A stretch of 21,555 nt of DNA from CAZPRQ01 sp964589415 (lineage in GTDB: Bacteria > Patescibacteriota > Doudnabacteria > UBA920): assembly GCA_964589415.1 (NCBI GenBank), contig CAZPRQ010000018.1:1-21555 (forward strand), in the 5' to 3' direction. The notes under the pieces are model-generated. The model had not been told where the DNA came from and made no database searches. It was given only the letters and a program-made list of their open reading frames with translations. Below are positions 7,347 through 14,861 of the stretch, piece after piece. Numbering within the stretch: the first letter of the stretch is position 1; every line of letters begins with the position of its first letter. The position numbers and the translations under genes are program-made.

Positions 7347-7898
7347 ATGGAATCCCAAGCTCTTCAAGCCCCGCTTGAAGCCGGGACCAAAGAAGAGATT
7401 TTTACCACTATTGTCAACGCGCATTTAGACGAAATATATTCCTTTGCTCGGTACATGATTTCAGAGCAGGATGATGCAAATGACATAGTCCAAAAAACCT
7501 TCCTTAGCCTGTTTAACAATATGGACAAGCTAGACCTGGACGCGCCAATAAAGCCTTGGCTGTTTCGGGTTGCCCGTAACCATTGCCTGGATTATATAAA
7601 AAAGAAAAAGCCAATGCGATTTTCCGAACTGGAAGAAGATAATCAGGTGTTTGAAATTCCAAATGACGATCCCGCGCTTGAACACCAGCTCGATGACGTT
7701 TTGTTTAATGAACGGTTCAAAGGCTATGTGCAAGAACTTCCCGAAGCCATGAAAGAGGTGCTGCTGCTTAAATATTTTGAAGACCTTACTTTTGAACAAA
7801 TTGCCCAAATGCAAGGTCTGTCCATAAACACTGTTAAAAGCCATTTTTACCGGGGTAAGCAAAAACTCTATACATTAATTAAAGCGACGCAGAATTAA
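7347..7898 (+). CDS. ECF-type RNA polymerase sigma factor
   Basis: 183 residues from ATG 7347. The frame is open from ATG 7323, but that codon overlaps TATAAT of the promoter, so I chose 7347. Region 2 spans about 20-88, with the core-binding and -10 recognition pattern DEIYSFARYMISEQDDANDI and PWLFRVARNHCLDYIKK. Region 4 spans about 125-178, with LPEAMKEVLLLKYFEDLTF followed by a helix-turn-helix, SINTVKSHFYRGKQKL. An acidic linker lies between, and regions 1 and 3 are absent, as usual for group 4 sigma factors. Such proteins redirect RNA polymerase to a small regulon and are normally held by a membrane anti-sigma factor encoded next door. The gene next door, 39 bases downstream, is a membrane-anchored macroglobulin with a short cytoplasmic N-terminal tail, a likely partner. 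Confidence 0.9.
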   Translation: MESQALQAPLEAGTKEEIFTTIVNAHLDEIYSFARYMISEQDDANDIVQKTFLSLFNNMDKLDLDAPIKPWLFRVARNHCLDYIKKKKPMRFSELEEDNQVFEIPNDDPALEHQLDDVLFNERFKGYVQELPEAMKEVLLLKYFEDLTFEQIAQMQGLSINTVKSHFYRGKQKLYTLIKATQN

Positions 7899-7937
7899 AT
7901 TTTATTTAATCTTACTTAATTTTGCTCAATAGTAATT

Positions 7938-10900
7938 ATGGATATAATAGATAAAATTTTTAATCGAATTCCCAAAGAGAAGGCGCCGACAAGCCTTAGG
8001 GCCAGTATTTTAGCTATTCCGGAGAAGCAAGGGGCTAAAATGTCTTTTTCGTGGATGAAATTTTTGGCTCCTGCCATGGCGGTTCTGCTTTTGGTTCTCG
8101 GCGGCGGTGTGTATTACCGCTATTTTAGCGTGCCGAAGTTGGCATCCGCGTTTGAAATTACGGTTGATGGCCAGGACGCGGCCGGCATAGCCCCCAATTC
8201 AGTGTTTGTGTTAAAAAGTTCAAAGGATATTACTTCCTCGCAAATTAAGCGAGTAGTTAAAATGTATTCGGCTAAAGACAATAGCGAGGTGGAATTTGAA
8301 GTCGAAGGGGACGGTAAAAATCGTTTTCGCATAAAGCCAAAAAATGAATTGTCCGGTAACGCTATTTATAAAGTTAGCATTGCCGAAGGCGTGGCTGAAC
8401 GGGATTTTGCCTGGGCATTCCAGGTGCGCGCGCCATTTGGCGTAATATCAACATTCCCTCGCAACCAAGCAACGGGCGTACCGGTTAATTCTAGTATAGA
8501 GGTTACGTTTAACCGCGAACAAATTGAAAATCCGGAAAAGTATTTTAGTATTACCCCGGCTGTTACAGGGAAATATGAAGTGCATAATGACACTGTGCTG
8601 TTTGTGCCGACAAAACCTTTGGCGGAAAAAACCATTTATACGGTTACCGTAGCCAAGGGGCTTACTGCCAAGAATTCGAGCGAGAATCTTGCAACTGAAA
8701 TTGTGTTTGCTTTTGAAACCAGCCAGACCAGCTACCAGCCGTACAGCTCTTTTAGTTTACCGGAAGAATTGGTTCAGTTCCCGACAGATCGCCAGCCCGC
8801 GCTGCAGGTATATGCTTACAACACCACATTAAATAACGCACAAGCCAGCGTGTATGCCTTTTCCAGTAAGGAAGATTTTGTTAAAGCTTATTATGAGAGC
8901 CGCGATTGGGATTTGGGCTGGTCGTATTATTATCGCCAAACGGGTAGTGGTTTAGCAAATACCGAAAAGCTTACGCGCGTGAGCAGTTTTAAGCCAGAAA
9001 TAATAAATTTTGAATACCAATCGTGGTTGGAAATTCCGGACAAGCTACCGGCGGGTTATTATGTATTGGACATTCAAGCCGGTGACATAAGGCGTCAGGC
9101 ATGGATTTTAGTAAATGACATTTCGCATTATTATACCCTTACCGAGCAAAATGGATTGGTGTGGGCATATGGGTTTAGCCAGAAAAAACCTTTGTCCGCA
9201 GCCACTGTGGCTTACTATGATGCCAGCGGCGTTCGGCATGAACTGGCCAAGACCGACCAAGAAGGTCTGGCAGAGTTTACGGTACCCGAAGCGTTAAAGG
9301 CCGGCGAATTAAATTCGCCCGACTACGCGAGTCCGAAGCTTTTGGAAATACAGCAATCCGGCCAGCCGGCTAGTTTAGCTTTGGTTTCTGCCGGTTGGTG
9401 GTACTCGACAGCCGGCAATACCCAGGATGATTATTGGAAATATGTTTCCACCGAACGATATACGTACAAACTTGCCGACAGTGTAAAGTTTTGGGGCGTG
9501 TTGAAAGGAAAGAGCCAGGATATTCGCAATCAGCAAGTTACTGTCCAGCTCCGCGAAGGCTACTATTATTATGGCAATTATTCAATGCCGGGTTATGTTA
9601 ACCAAGACAGACCCTTGGCAGAAACCCAAACAACCATTTCCCAGTTTGACACTTTTTCCGGGAAGCTGGATTTTAAAGGCGCAAAACCAGGAACATATAA
9701 TTTGGTGGTGCTGCATAACGGAAAGGTAATAACCCAAACCTCGGTAGAAATTTTAAATTATTCCAAACCCTTATATCATATTACTGTTACTCCTTCCAAG
9801 CCCGTGGTATTTACCGGAGAACCTGTTGACTTTTTGGTTAAGGCTGAATTTTATGACGGCACTCCGGTGGGACAGTTGGCTTTAAAGTACACGGGTTATT
9901 ATAATAGGGAAATTTCCGGCCAAGTTACTTTAAACGCCAAAGGCGAAGGCAAGGTCACCATAACGCCGGAATATTTTGAATCTAATTATTATCCTTATAC
10001 TCTTTCGCTGTCGTTTTATCCGGATTTGGCAGAGGAAGGAGAAATAATGTCTGAAAGTACGGGAAGTGCGTTGGTGTTTGGTCCGCGGGTATATTTGCAA
10101 GCGTCGCAGAAATATAACGATAACAATAGCTTTAGCATTACCGCTAAGACCAATTTTATTACCATAAACTCTGAGCCCACAAATAGGGACTCCGCGGGCA
10201 TTCTACCAGAATATATTGACAAAGCGGCGCCCGGGGTGGAGCTGACGGCTGAAATAGAAAAAACTGAATATTTGAAAATTGATGCCGGTACCGCGTACGA
10301 TCCTATAAATAAAATAAGCGTGCCTCAGTATAAATATGAGGAAAAGAAAACCATAGTACAGCAGATTAGGTCCGTTACAAACGGCAGCGGTGAATGGGTG
10401 TTTAATACAGAGCTGCCTAAAGTAGAGAGGGGATTTTATCAAATTCGTATTTCAGGCACCGACGGAGGCGGCAGGAAACTTTCGGCAACATTGTGGCCGT
10501 ATTATTACCGCAATTATGAAGGTTTCTATTATTCCGGGTCCACCTCCAACTCCAACCGAGTGGTACTGAGTCTGGGATTTGAGGGCGGCACTGAGCGCGA
10601 TTATAACCGGCAGTTCAGCGTGGGTGAGCAGGTTCCATTAAAGGCTGAAATTTTAGACGGTAAACAGTTGGTGTCAGGGAAAACATTATATTATCGTTAT
10701 GGCCATTCGGGTCTTGGCGAAATTAAATTGACGGGCGAAGATACTTGGCAGGATAAATTTGGCAAGGACTACAAGCCTGCCGTGTCATATCGTGCCGTTG
10801 TGTTTGGGCCGTATGGTTTTGTGGAAAGCAATTCTTTGTTTGCGGCATATAAACAGTCGGACGCTAAATTAAATATTGAAATTTCGCCCGACAAGGCAAA

Positions 10901-13481
10901 TTACCGGCCCGGCGATACTGCTACCATTGGAGTTTCTGTAAAGGACAAAGACGGTAAAATACATGACGGAGAAGTAAATTTGTCCGTTGTAGACGAAGCG
11001 GTATTTGACGTAGTGCCATACTATTGGCAGCAGGATATATTGCAAAGTTTGTACGCTGTAGACTACTCGGAGCCTAGAAGCGGGGCTTCAGATTTCACAC
11101 CGCCTGCTTTCCAACAAGGAGAAGGAGCCGAGGGCGGCGGATGTTTCTTGCCGGATACTTTAATTCAGCTACCGGGAGGCGTGACCAAGAGAATAGATGA
11201 AATAAAAGTAGGTGATACCGTTTTGGCCAAAGCTTCGGAAAAAACCGGCGCGCCCTTAGTGTCTGCCATTGTCCAGGGTATTTCCCGCCATGAAGTTGGC
11301 AGCTACCTCATTATAAATAAACATCTTAAAGTTACAGAAGAACATAAGTTGTTTGTAAACGGCGCATGGCTCATGGCCGGTTATGTAAAAGCGGGCGACA
11401 GTTTGGTTGGAGTTGACGGAAAGGCTGTTTCCGTAATTTCGGTAGAAAAAGTAATTGCGCCGAAAACCATGGTTCATAACATAAACGTGGGCAAATACCA
11501 TACGTATTTTGCCGGAGGTTTATATGTCCACAATGCGGAAAAAGGCGGCGGTTATAGGAGTGAGTTTTTAGACACCGCGTACTTTGAAAATAAAGCCCTT
11601 GAAAGCGGTAAGGCGGAATTTAAGGTAAAATTGCCGGACAATATAACGTCATGGCGGGCCACGGCCAGTGCGTTTGGACCGGGAAATATTTTGGCTGGCC
11701 AAGAGCACAAGCAGTTACCCGCGAGTTTGCCGTTTTTTGTGGATGCCGTTATTTCCGAAACTTACCTTACCGGAGATAAACCCACTGTTGCGATTCGGAC
11801 ATTTGGTACTGAGGCTAATAATGGCGCCAGTACGCAGTACTGGGTGGATATTGATGCAATAAATTATCATGAATCCCAAACGCTTATTGGGGGCAGTGTG
11901 GACTATGTGCTGCCCACGCTTCCTGCCGGAATATATGAATTAAAAATTCGTGCCAAGCAGAATAATTTTGAAGACGGCATTATTCGTAAGTTTAGCGTAG
12001 TAAGCAGTTATTTCTTAAGCAAGTCTTCCAAACTAACCGAATTGACGAGCGGCCAAATTGGCATGGTTGGTAATTCCAATTCGTACACCGATGTTACATT
12101 CGCGGATATGGGCAGGGCGCAATTTTATAACGAGCTGTTATGGAATAGTTACCAAGGCGGTAAACGGTCTGACCAGGTTACTGCCGCTTATTTGGCCAGT
12201 CGAATGTTAAAAGAAAATTTTGGGGGTATGGAGGATGTGCCAAATTTGGATTTAAGTTCATACCATGTGCCGGAAGGCGGTTTGGGACTGTTTACGTATG
12301 GCGATTCCGACTTGGTGCTGTCTGCCCAATTGGCAGACGTTGCTCCGGAATTTGTGTACCAGCCGCAATTGATTGAATATTTTAGAGACCAAATGCGGGG
12401 CAATCAGGCCGATATTCACCGTATAGCGGCGAGCTTGTATGGGTTGGCGTCCTTAAACCAGCCGGTACTGTCTAAGCTGCAGTTAATTAGCGATGAAAAA
12501 GATTTAACATTGGAAGATAAAATGTATATAGCGCTTGCTTTGGCTAAGCTTGGCGACAAGGAAGGTGCGCGAAAATTGTACGAACAATCCATAATGCCCG
12601 AGCTTCGCAAAGAAGGTGGCCGGGCATGGATTTCTAATGAACAGGATGAATCTAAGAAAAACAAGCTTACCACTCTTGCCGGAGCTGTAGCTGCAAGTGT
12701 TGGCAAGCACGATGACGCTCTGCAAATTTGGGCTTATGCCAAAGAGCACTATCCTACTAAAACGCTGGATATTTTAGAGCGCATGATTATTATTAGGGAA
12801 GAGATTGGACGGTTAAATTCCGAGCCCGCGGAATTTAGTTATGAAGTTAATGGGAAGGCGGTTAAAGTTACTTTGGAGCAAGGCCGTTTTTCAACCGTGC
12901 GGTTTTGGGCGGATGAAATTAATCAAGTAAAAATAAACGATGTTAAAGGCAAGCCCGTAGCCATTTCGGTAATTAACGAATATAAAAATCCTGAGGCGCT
13001 AACTAAAAACAGTGAGTTGCAAATAAAACGTTCTTATTGGGTCAATGGCAAGCAGACGACTGTTTTTGAAGAAGGTTCTACTGTGGTGGTGAGATTTGAA
13101 TATACAATAGATAAAAATGCCATAGACGGCGGTTACCAAGTGGTGGATTATTTGCCTAGCGGTTTAAAGCCCATATCCAATGTTTGGCAGAGGGGCTTAA
13201 GCTATAATTGGGAGCAGTGTTCCCAGCGCGGTTTTCCGCTTTCGGTAGAAGGTAACGCGGTATATTTTTCAGCATACCATCCGGGCAGTGAAACAGGGCG
13301 GTGCCACCAGTACACTATTGAGTATTATGCCAGAGCGGCCGGTAAAGGCGAATTTAATGCCAACCCCGCGCTTTTGCAATCGCTTACCAATTATGAAAGC
13401 TTAAATGTAAGTGCAAGCGAAAAGGTACGTGTAACTCCGCCGGGCAATTCCTCGAGGCCCATTGTCTTGCCAAAGCAATAG
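7938..13481 (+). CDS. Membrane-anchored alpha-2-macroglobulin family protein with a Hint (intein-like) domain in its bait region
   Basis: 1847 residues. Residues 1-38 are cytoplasmic, basic and Pro-containing (RIPKEKAPTSLRASILAIP), resembling short anti-sigma tails; 39-61 is one membrane helix; the rest should be extracellular. Two SbsA-like Ig domains (about 70-265) precede macroglobulin domains, with SVVDEAV at 1016-1022 and, past the bait region, RSEFLDTAYF (from R1207) and LPDNITSWRATASAFGPG. Between these lies a complete Hint domain: C1069 (CFLPDTLI), T1133 and H1136 (VTEEH), H1188 (HTYFAGG), H1198-N1199, then Ala1200. Short Gly-rich stretches flank it on both sides. The thioester domain follows, but the expected CxEQ reads RSDQ (1410-1413), so no thioester can form. 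Bacterial macroglobulins trap proteases after bait cleavage; here trapping must be non-covalent, or the protein is a sensor. There is no lipobox. It lies between an ECF sigma gene and a MEMO gene, probably in one operon. Confidence 0.85.
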   Translation: MDIIDKIFNRIPKEKAPTSLRASILAIPEKQGAKMSFSWMKFLAPAMAVLLLVLGGGVYYRYFSVPKLASAFEITVDGQDAAGIAPNSVFVLKSSKDITSSQIKRVVKMYSAKDNSEVEFEVEGDGKNRFRIKPKNELSGNAIYKVSIAEGVAERDFAWAFQVRAPFGVISTFPRNQATGVPVNSSIEVTFNREQIENPEKYFSITPAVTGKYEVHNDTVLFVPTKPLAEKTIYTVTVAKGLTAKNSSENLATEIVFAFETSQTSYQPYSSFSLPEELVQFPTDRQPALQVYAYNTTLNNAQASVYAFSSKEDFVKAYYESRDWDLGWSYYYRQTGSGLANTEKLTRVSSFKPEIINFEYQSWLEIPDKLPAGYYVLDIQAGDIRRQAWILVNDISHYYTLTEQNGLVWAYGFSQKKPLSAATVAYYDASGVRHELAKTDQEGLAEFTVPEALKAGELNSPDYASPKLLEIQQSGQPASLALVSAGWWYSTAGNTQDDYWKYVSTERYTYKLADSVKFWGVLKGKSQDIRNQQVTVQLREGYYYYGNYSMPGYVNQDRPLAETQTTISQFDTFSGKLDFKGAKPGTYNLVVLHNGKVITQTSVEILNYSKPLYHITVTPSKPVVFTGEPVDFLVKAEFYDGTPVGQLALKYTGYYNREISGQVTLNAKGEGKVTITPEYFESNYYPYTLSLSFYPDLAEEGEIMSESTGSALVFGPRVYLQASQKYNDNNSFSITAKTNFITINSEPTNRDSAGILPEYIDKAAPGVELTAEIEKTEYLKIDAGTAYDPINKISVPQYKYEEKKTIVQQIRSVTNGSGEWVFNTELPKVERGFYQIRISGTDGGGRKLSATLWPYYYRNYEGFYYSGSTSNSNRVVLSLGFEGGTERDYNRQFSVGEQVPLKAEILDGKQLVSGKTLYYRYGHSGLGEIKLTGEDTWQDKFGKDYKPAVSYRAVVFGPYGFVESNSLFAAYKQSDAKLNIEISPDKANYRPGDTATIGVSVKDKDGKIHDGEVNLSVVDEAVFDVVPYYWQQDILQSLYAVDYSEPRSGASDFTPPAFQQGEGAEGGGCFLPDTLIQLPGGVTKRIDEIKVGDTVLAKASEKTGAPLVSAIVQGISRHEVGSYLIINKHLKVTEEHKLFVNGAWLMAGYVKAGDSLVGVDGKAVSVISVEKVIAPKTMVHNINVGKYHTYFAGGLYVHNAEKGGGYRSEFLDTAYFENKALESGKAEFKVKLPDNITSWRATASAFGPGNILAGQEHKQLPASLPFFVDAVISETYLTGDKPTVAIRTFGTEANNGASTQYWVDIDAINYHESQTLIGGSVDYVLPTLPAGIYELKIRAKQNNFEDGIIRKFSVVSSYFLSKSSKLTELTSGQIGMVGNSNSYTDVTFADMGRAQFYNELLWNSYQGGKRSDQVTAAYLASRMLKENFGGMEDVPNLDLSSYHVPEGGLGLFTYGDSDLVLSAQLADVAPEFVYQPQLIEYFRDQMRGNQADIHRIAASLYGLASLNQPVLSKLQLISDEKDLTLEDKMYIALALAKLGDKEGARKLYEQSIMPELRKEGGRAWISNEQDESKKNKLTTLAGAVAASVGKHDDALQIWAYAKEHYPTKTLDILERMIIIREEIGRLNSEPAEFSYEVNGKAVKVTLEQGRFSTVRFWADEINQVKINDVKGKPVAISVINEYKNPEALTKNSELQIKRSYWVNGKQTTVFEEGSTVVVRFEYTIDKNAIDGGYQVVDYLPSGLKPISNVWQRGLSYNWEQCSQRGFPLSVEGNAVYFSAYHPGSETGRCHQYTIEYYARAAGKGEFNANPALLQSLTNYESLNVSASEKVRVTPPGNSSRPIVLPKQ
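11142..11534 (+). other. Hint / intein-like self-cleaving domain inside the macroglobulin (C1069-N1199)
   Basis: 131 residues, the size of a Hint or mini-intein domain without homing endonuclease. The N-terminal block is CFLPDTLIQLPGG followed by IDEIKVGDTVLA. Block B is KVTEEHKLF, with the T..H pair at T1133 and H1136. The C-terminal block is VGKYHTYFAGGLYVHN, with H1188, H1198 and N1199. All residues needed for N-S acyl shift and Asn cyclisation are present. The residue after Asn is Ala instead of Cys, Ser or Thr, so ordinary splicing is unlikely and cleavage at one or both ends is expected, as in bacterial intein-like domains. No second frame interrupts it. Confidence 0.85.
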
Positions 13482-13487
13482 CTCTGT

Positions 13488-14366
13488 ATGCGAATATTGA
13501 GGAAAATTTTTGTAGTTGTCTTAGTGCTAACCGCGATCCTTTTAGCAGGATCGCGGTTTTGGCACAGAATAAATGACAAAAACGTTCAAAGTTACGAAGG
13601 TTCGGTTTCGGGCAATAACATAGATTATACTGGGCATATTTTGCAATCTTCTTTGCTCCGCATAAATTCTTTCCAAATTTCGGGGAAACCTACCGCGGCG
13701 ATTACGTCGCATCATTTGCCTACGGCGGAAAATTTTATTCATAGTATGTACGCGGGACTTAAGAGTCAAAATCCAGACATTCAAACATTTATTATTGTGG
13801 GGCCCGATCATTTTGAGCAGTGCGGCAGTTTAATTACTATGACCAAAAAAAATTTTCTTACCCCGGGAGGGGAATTGGAAAATAATTTAAGCTTAGGCGA
13901 GTATTTGGAATCGTTTGGAGTAAGCCAGGAAGACGGTTGTTTTAAGAATGAACATTCTATAGGAGTCCAAACCACGTTTATAAAAACATACTTTCCAAAT
14001 GCTTCGGTATCTGCCATTTTGTTTAGTTCGGCGGCATCGCAAGCAGAGGCGACGAGGCTTGGGGCGGATCTGGCTGGAAAATACCCTTCCGCTGTGGTAA
14101 TTTGCAGTACCGACTTTTCGCACTACCAAACCGTGCAAAAAGCCAATGTTATTGACGAAAAAACCGAAAAGCAATTGCGCGGCGGGCAGGCAGGATTATT
14201 TGAACTTGAGCAGGTAGATTCCCCGGCAAGCCTTGCGTTTACTGTAGCGTTTGCTAAAGCTCGTCATTCTAAACTGGGGTATTTAGTACATGCCAATTCC
14301 TACGACTTTGTGGGCATACCGGACAACACTACAGGCTATTTTAACGCGGTTTACACCACTCAATAG
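13488..14366 (+). CDS. Membrane-anchored MEMO-family (AmmeMemoRadiSam protein B-like) protein
   Basis: 292 residues. An N-terminal hydrophobic segment (about 7-23) after MRILRK is either a signal peptide or an anchor, which is unusual since most MEMO proteins are cytosolic. The rest matches the MEMO fold, related to class III extradiol dioxygenases: ITSHHLPTA (H75, H76), VGPDHF (H108), NEHSIGVQ (H156) and CSTDFSHYQ (H212) are at the conserved, potentially metal-binding positions. Family members are otherwise found with AMMECR1 and radical-SAM proteins; neither is present here. It begins six bases after the macroglobulin stop codon with no ribosome site, suggesting translational coupling in one operon. 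A terminator-like hairpin lies inside its first codons (13528-13560). A metal-dependent role in envelope processing next to the macroglobulin is possible, but its substrate is unknown. Confidence 0.8.
   Translation: MRILRKIFVVVLVLTAILLAGSRFWHRINDKNVQSYEGSVSGNNIDYTGHILQSSLLRINSFQISGKPTAAITSHHLPTAENFIHSMYAGLKSQNPDIQTFIIVGPDHFEQCGSLITMTKKNFLTPGGELENNLSLGEYLESFGVSQEDGCFKNEHSIGVQTTFIKTYFPNASVSAILFSSAASQAEATRLGADLAGKYPSAVVICSTDFSHYQTVQKANVIDEKTEKQLRGGQAGLFELEQVDSPASLAFTVAFAKARHSKLGYLVHANSYDFVGIPDNTTGYFNAVYTTQ
13528..13560 (+). terminator. Terminator-like hairpin inside the 5' coding part of the MEMO gene
   Basis: AACCGCGATCC (13529-13539) is perfectly complementary to GGATCGCGGTT (13548-13558); T13540-A13547 extends the stem to 12 bp around a six-base loop. 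Four Ts (13557-13560) end the structure. It begins about 47 bases after the macroglobulin stop codon. It could end most macroglobulin transcripts and so lower MEMO expression, or protect the mRNA. The U-run is short, so read-through is expected. Confidence 0.5.
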
Positions 14367-14387
14367 TTACAGCCAATCCCTTCCATT

Positions 14388-14439
14388 AATCCCTTCTTAT
14401 CTTTTTTTCACATATGTGAAAAAAAGATAAGAAGGGATT
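14388..14439. repeat. Palindromic repeat, copy 1 (52-bp perfect inverted repeat)
   Basis: Centred at 14413/14414, every position from 14388 to 14439 matches its mirror: 26 bp per arm. The central 26 bases (C, seven T, CACATATGTG, seven A, G) are identical in copies 2 and 3. The outer arms AATCCCTTCTTAT / ATAAGAAGGGATT are specific to this copy. The left arm sequence AATCCCTTC is also present just upstream at 14375-14383. There is no T-run after the stem, so it is not a standard terminator. It lies 22 bases after the MEMO stop codon. Confidence 0.9.
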
Positions 14440-14475
14440 GTGAAATAAAAGAAAATTCTTCTTCAAGAGTTGCTG

Positions 14476-14503
14476 TTGACAAATAAGAAAAAATTGTTAT
14501 ATT
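14476..14503 (+). promoter_or_regulatory. Strong promoter TTGACA-16-TATATT (extended -10)
   Basis: TTGACA (14476-14481) is a perfect -35; TATATT (14498-14503) matches five of six and is preceded by TGT at 14495-14497. Transcription would begin near 14510. This is the best vegetative promoter in the window and sits just inside the palindrome-bounded block. It means codons before about 14510 cannot belong to the membrane protein that follows. Confidence 0.65.
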
Positions 14504-14532
14504 TAAGGCAAATAACTAATTTTTTGAAACAA

Positions 14533-14847
14533 ATGACAAAAACACAAAAAATATGGCTTTGGGTCTCTTTGGGTATGTTTTTTATCCCTGAGATATTATT
14601 TGGAGCATTATTGCGTATATTTAAGAACTCTACCATACCAATATTCCAAAATATTCAAAGTGACATCCTAGGTGTGTTTATAATCATAGTAGAATTATTC
14701 GGGTTATATTTAACACTAAGATTAATAAAACTAAGTAACTTAAAAAAACATTATAAGGTTATAATTTTAACAATTATTTCAGTAATGATAGGTGTATTAC
14801 TGCTAGCTTTACTTCTTACATTTGTGTATTTAAATATGGGTATTTAA
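14533..14847 (+). CDS. Small membrane protein with three predicted helices, unknown function
   Basis: 104 residues from ATG 14533. The frame is open further upstream to a TTG at 14470, but a strong promoter overlaps that part, so ATG 14533 (MTKTQKIWLW) is preferred. Three hydrophobic segments are seen: around 8-26, 43-61 and 75-99, with a basic stretch (KLSNLKKHYK) before the last. No family or active residues are recognised. The region is more AT-rich than the genes to its left. It ends eight bases before a possible GTG and 14 bases before the ATG of the lipase gene, so the two are likely cotranscribed; a helper role for lipase export or membrane insertion is only a guess. Confidence 0.6.
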   Translation: MTKTQKIWLWVSLGMFFIPEILFGALLRIFKNSTIPIFQNIQSDILGVFIIIVELFGLYLTLRLIKLSNLKKHYKVIILTIISVMIGVLLLALLLTFVYLNMGI

Positions 14848-14861
14848 TAATAAAAGTGTAT

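Noticed and set aside
11142..11534. Hint domain as an ordinary splicing intein
   Set aside because: The residue after the terminal Asn is Ala, not Cys/Ser/Thr, and the host site is the variable bait loop, not a conserved active site as inteins prefer.
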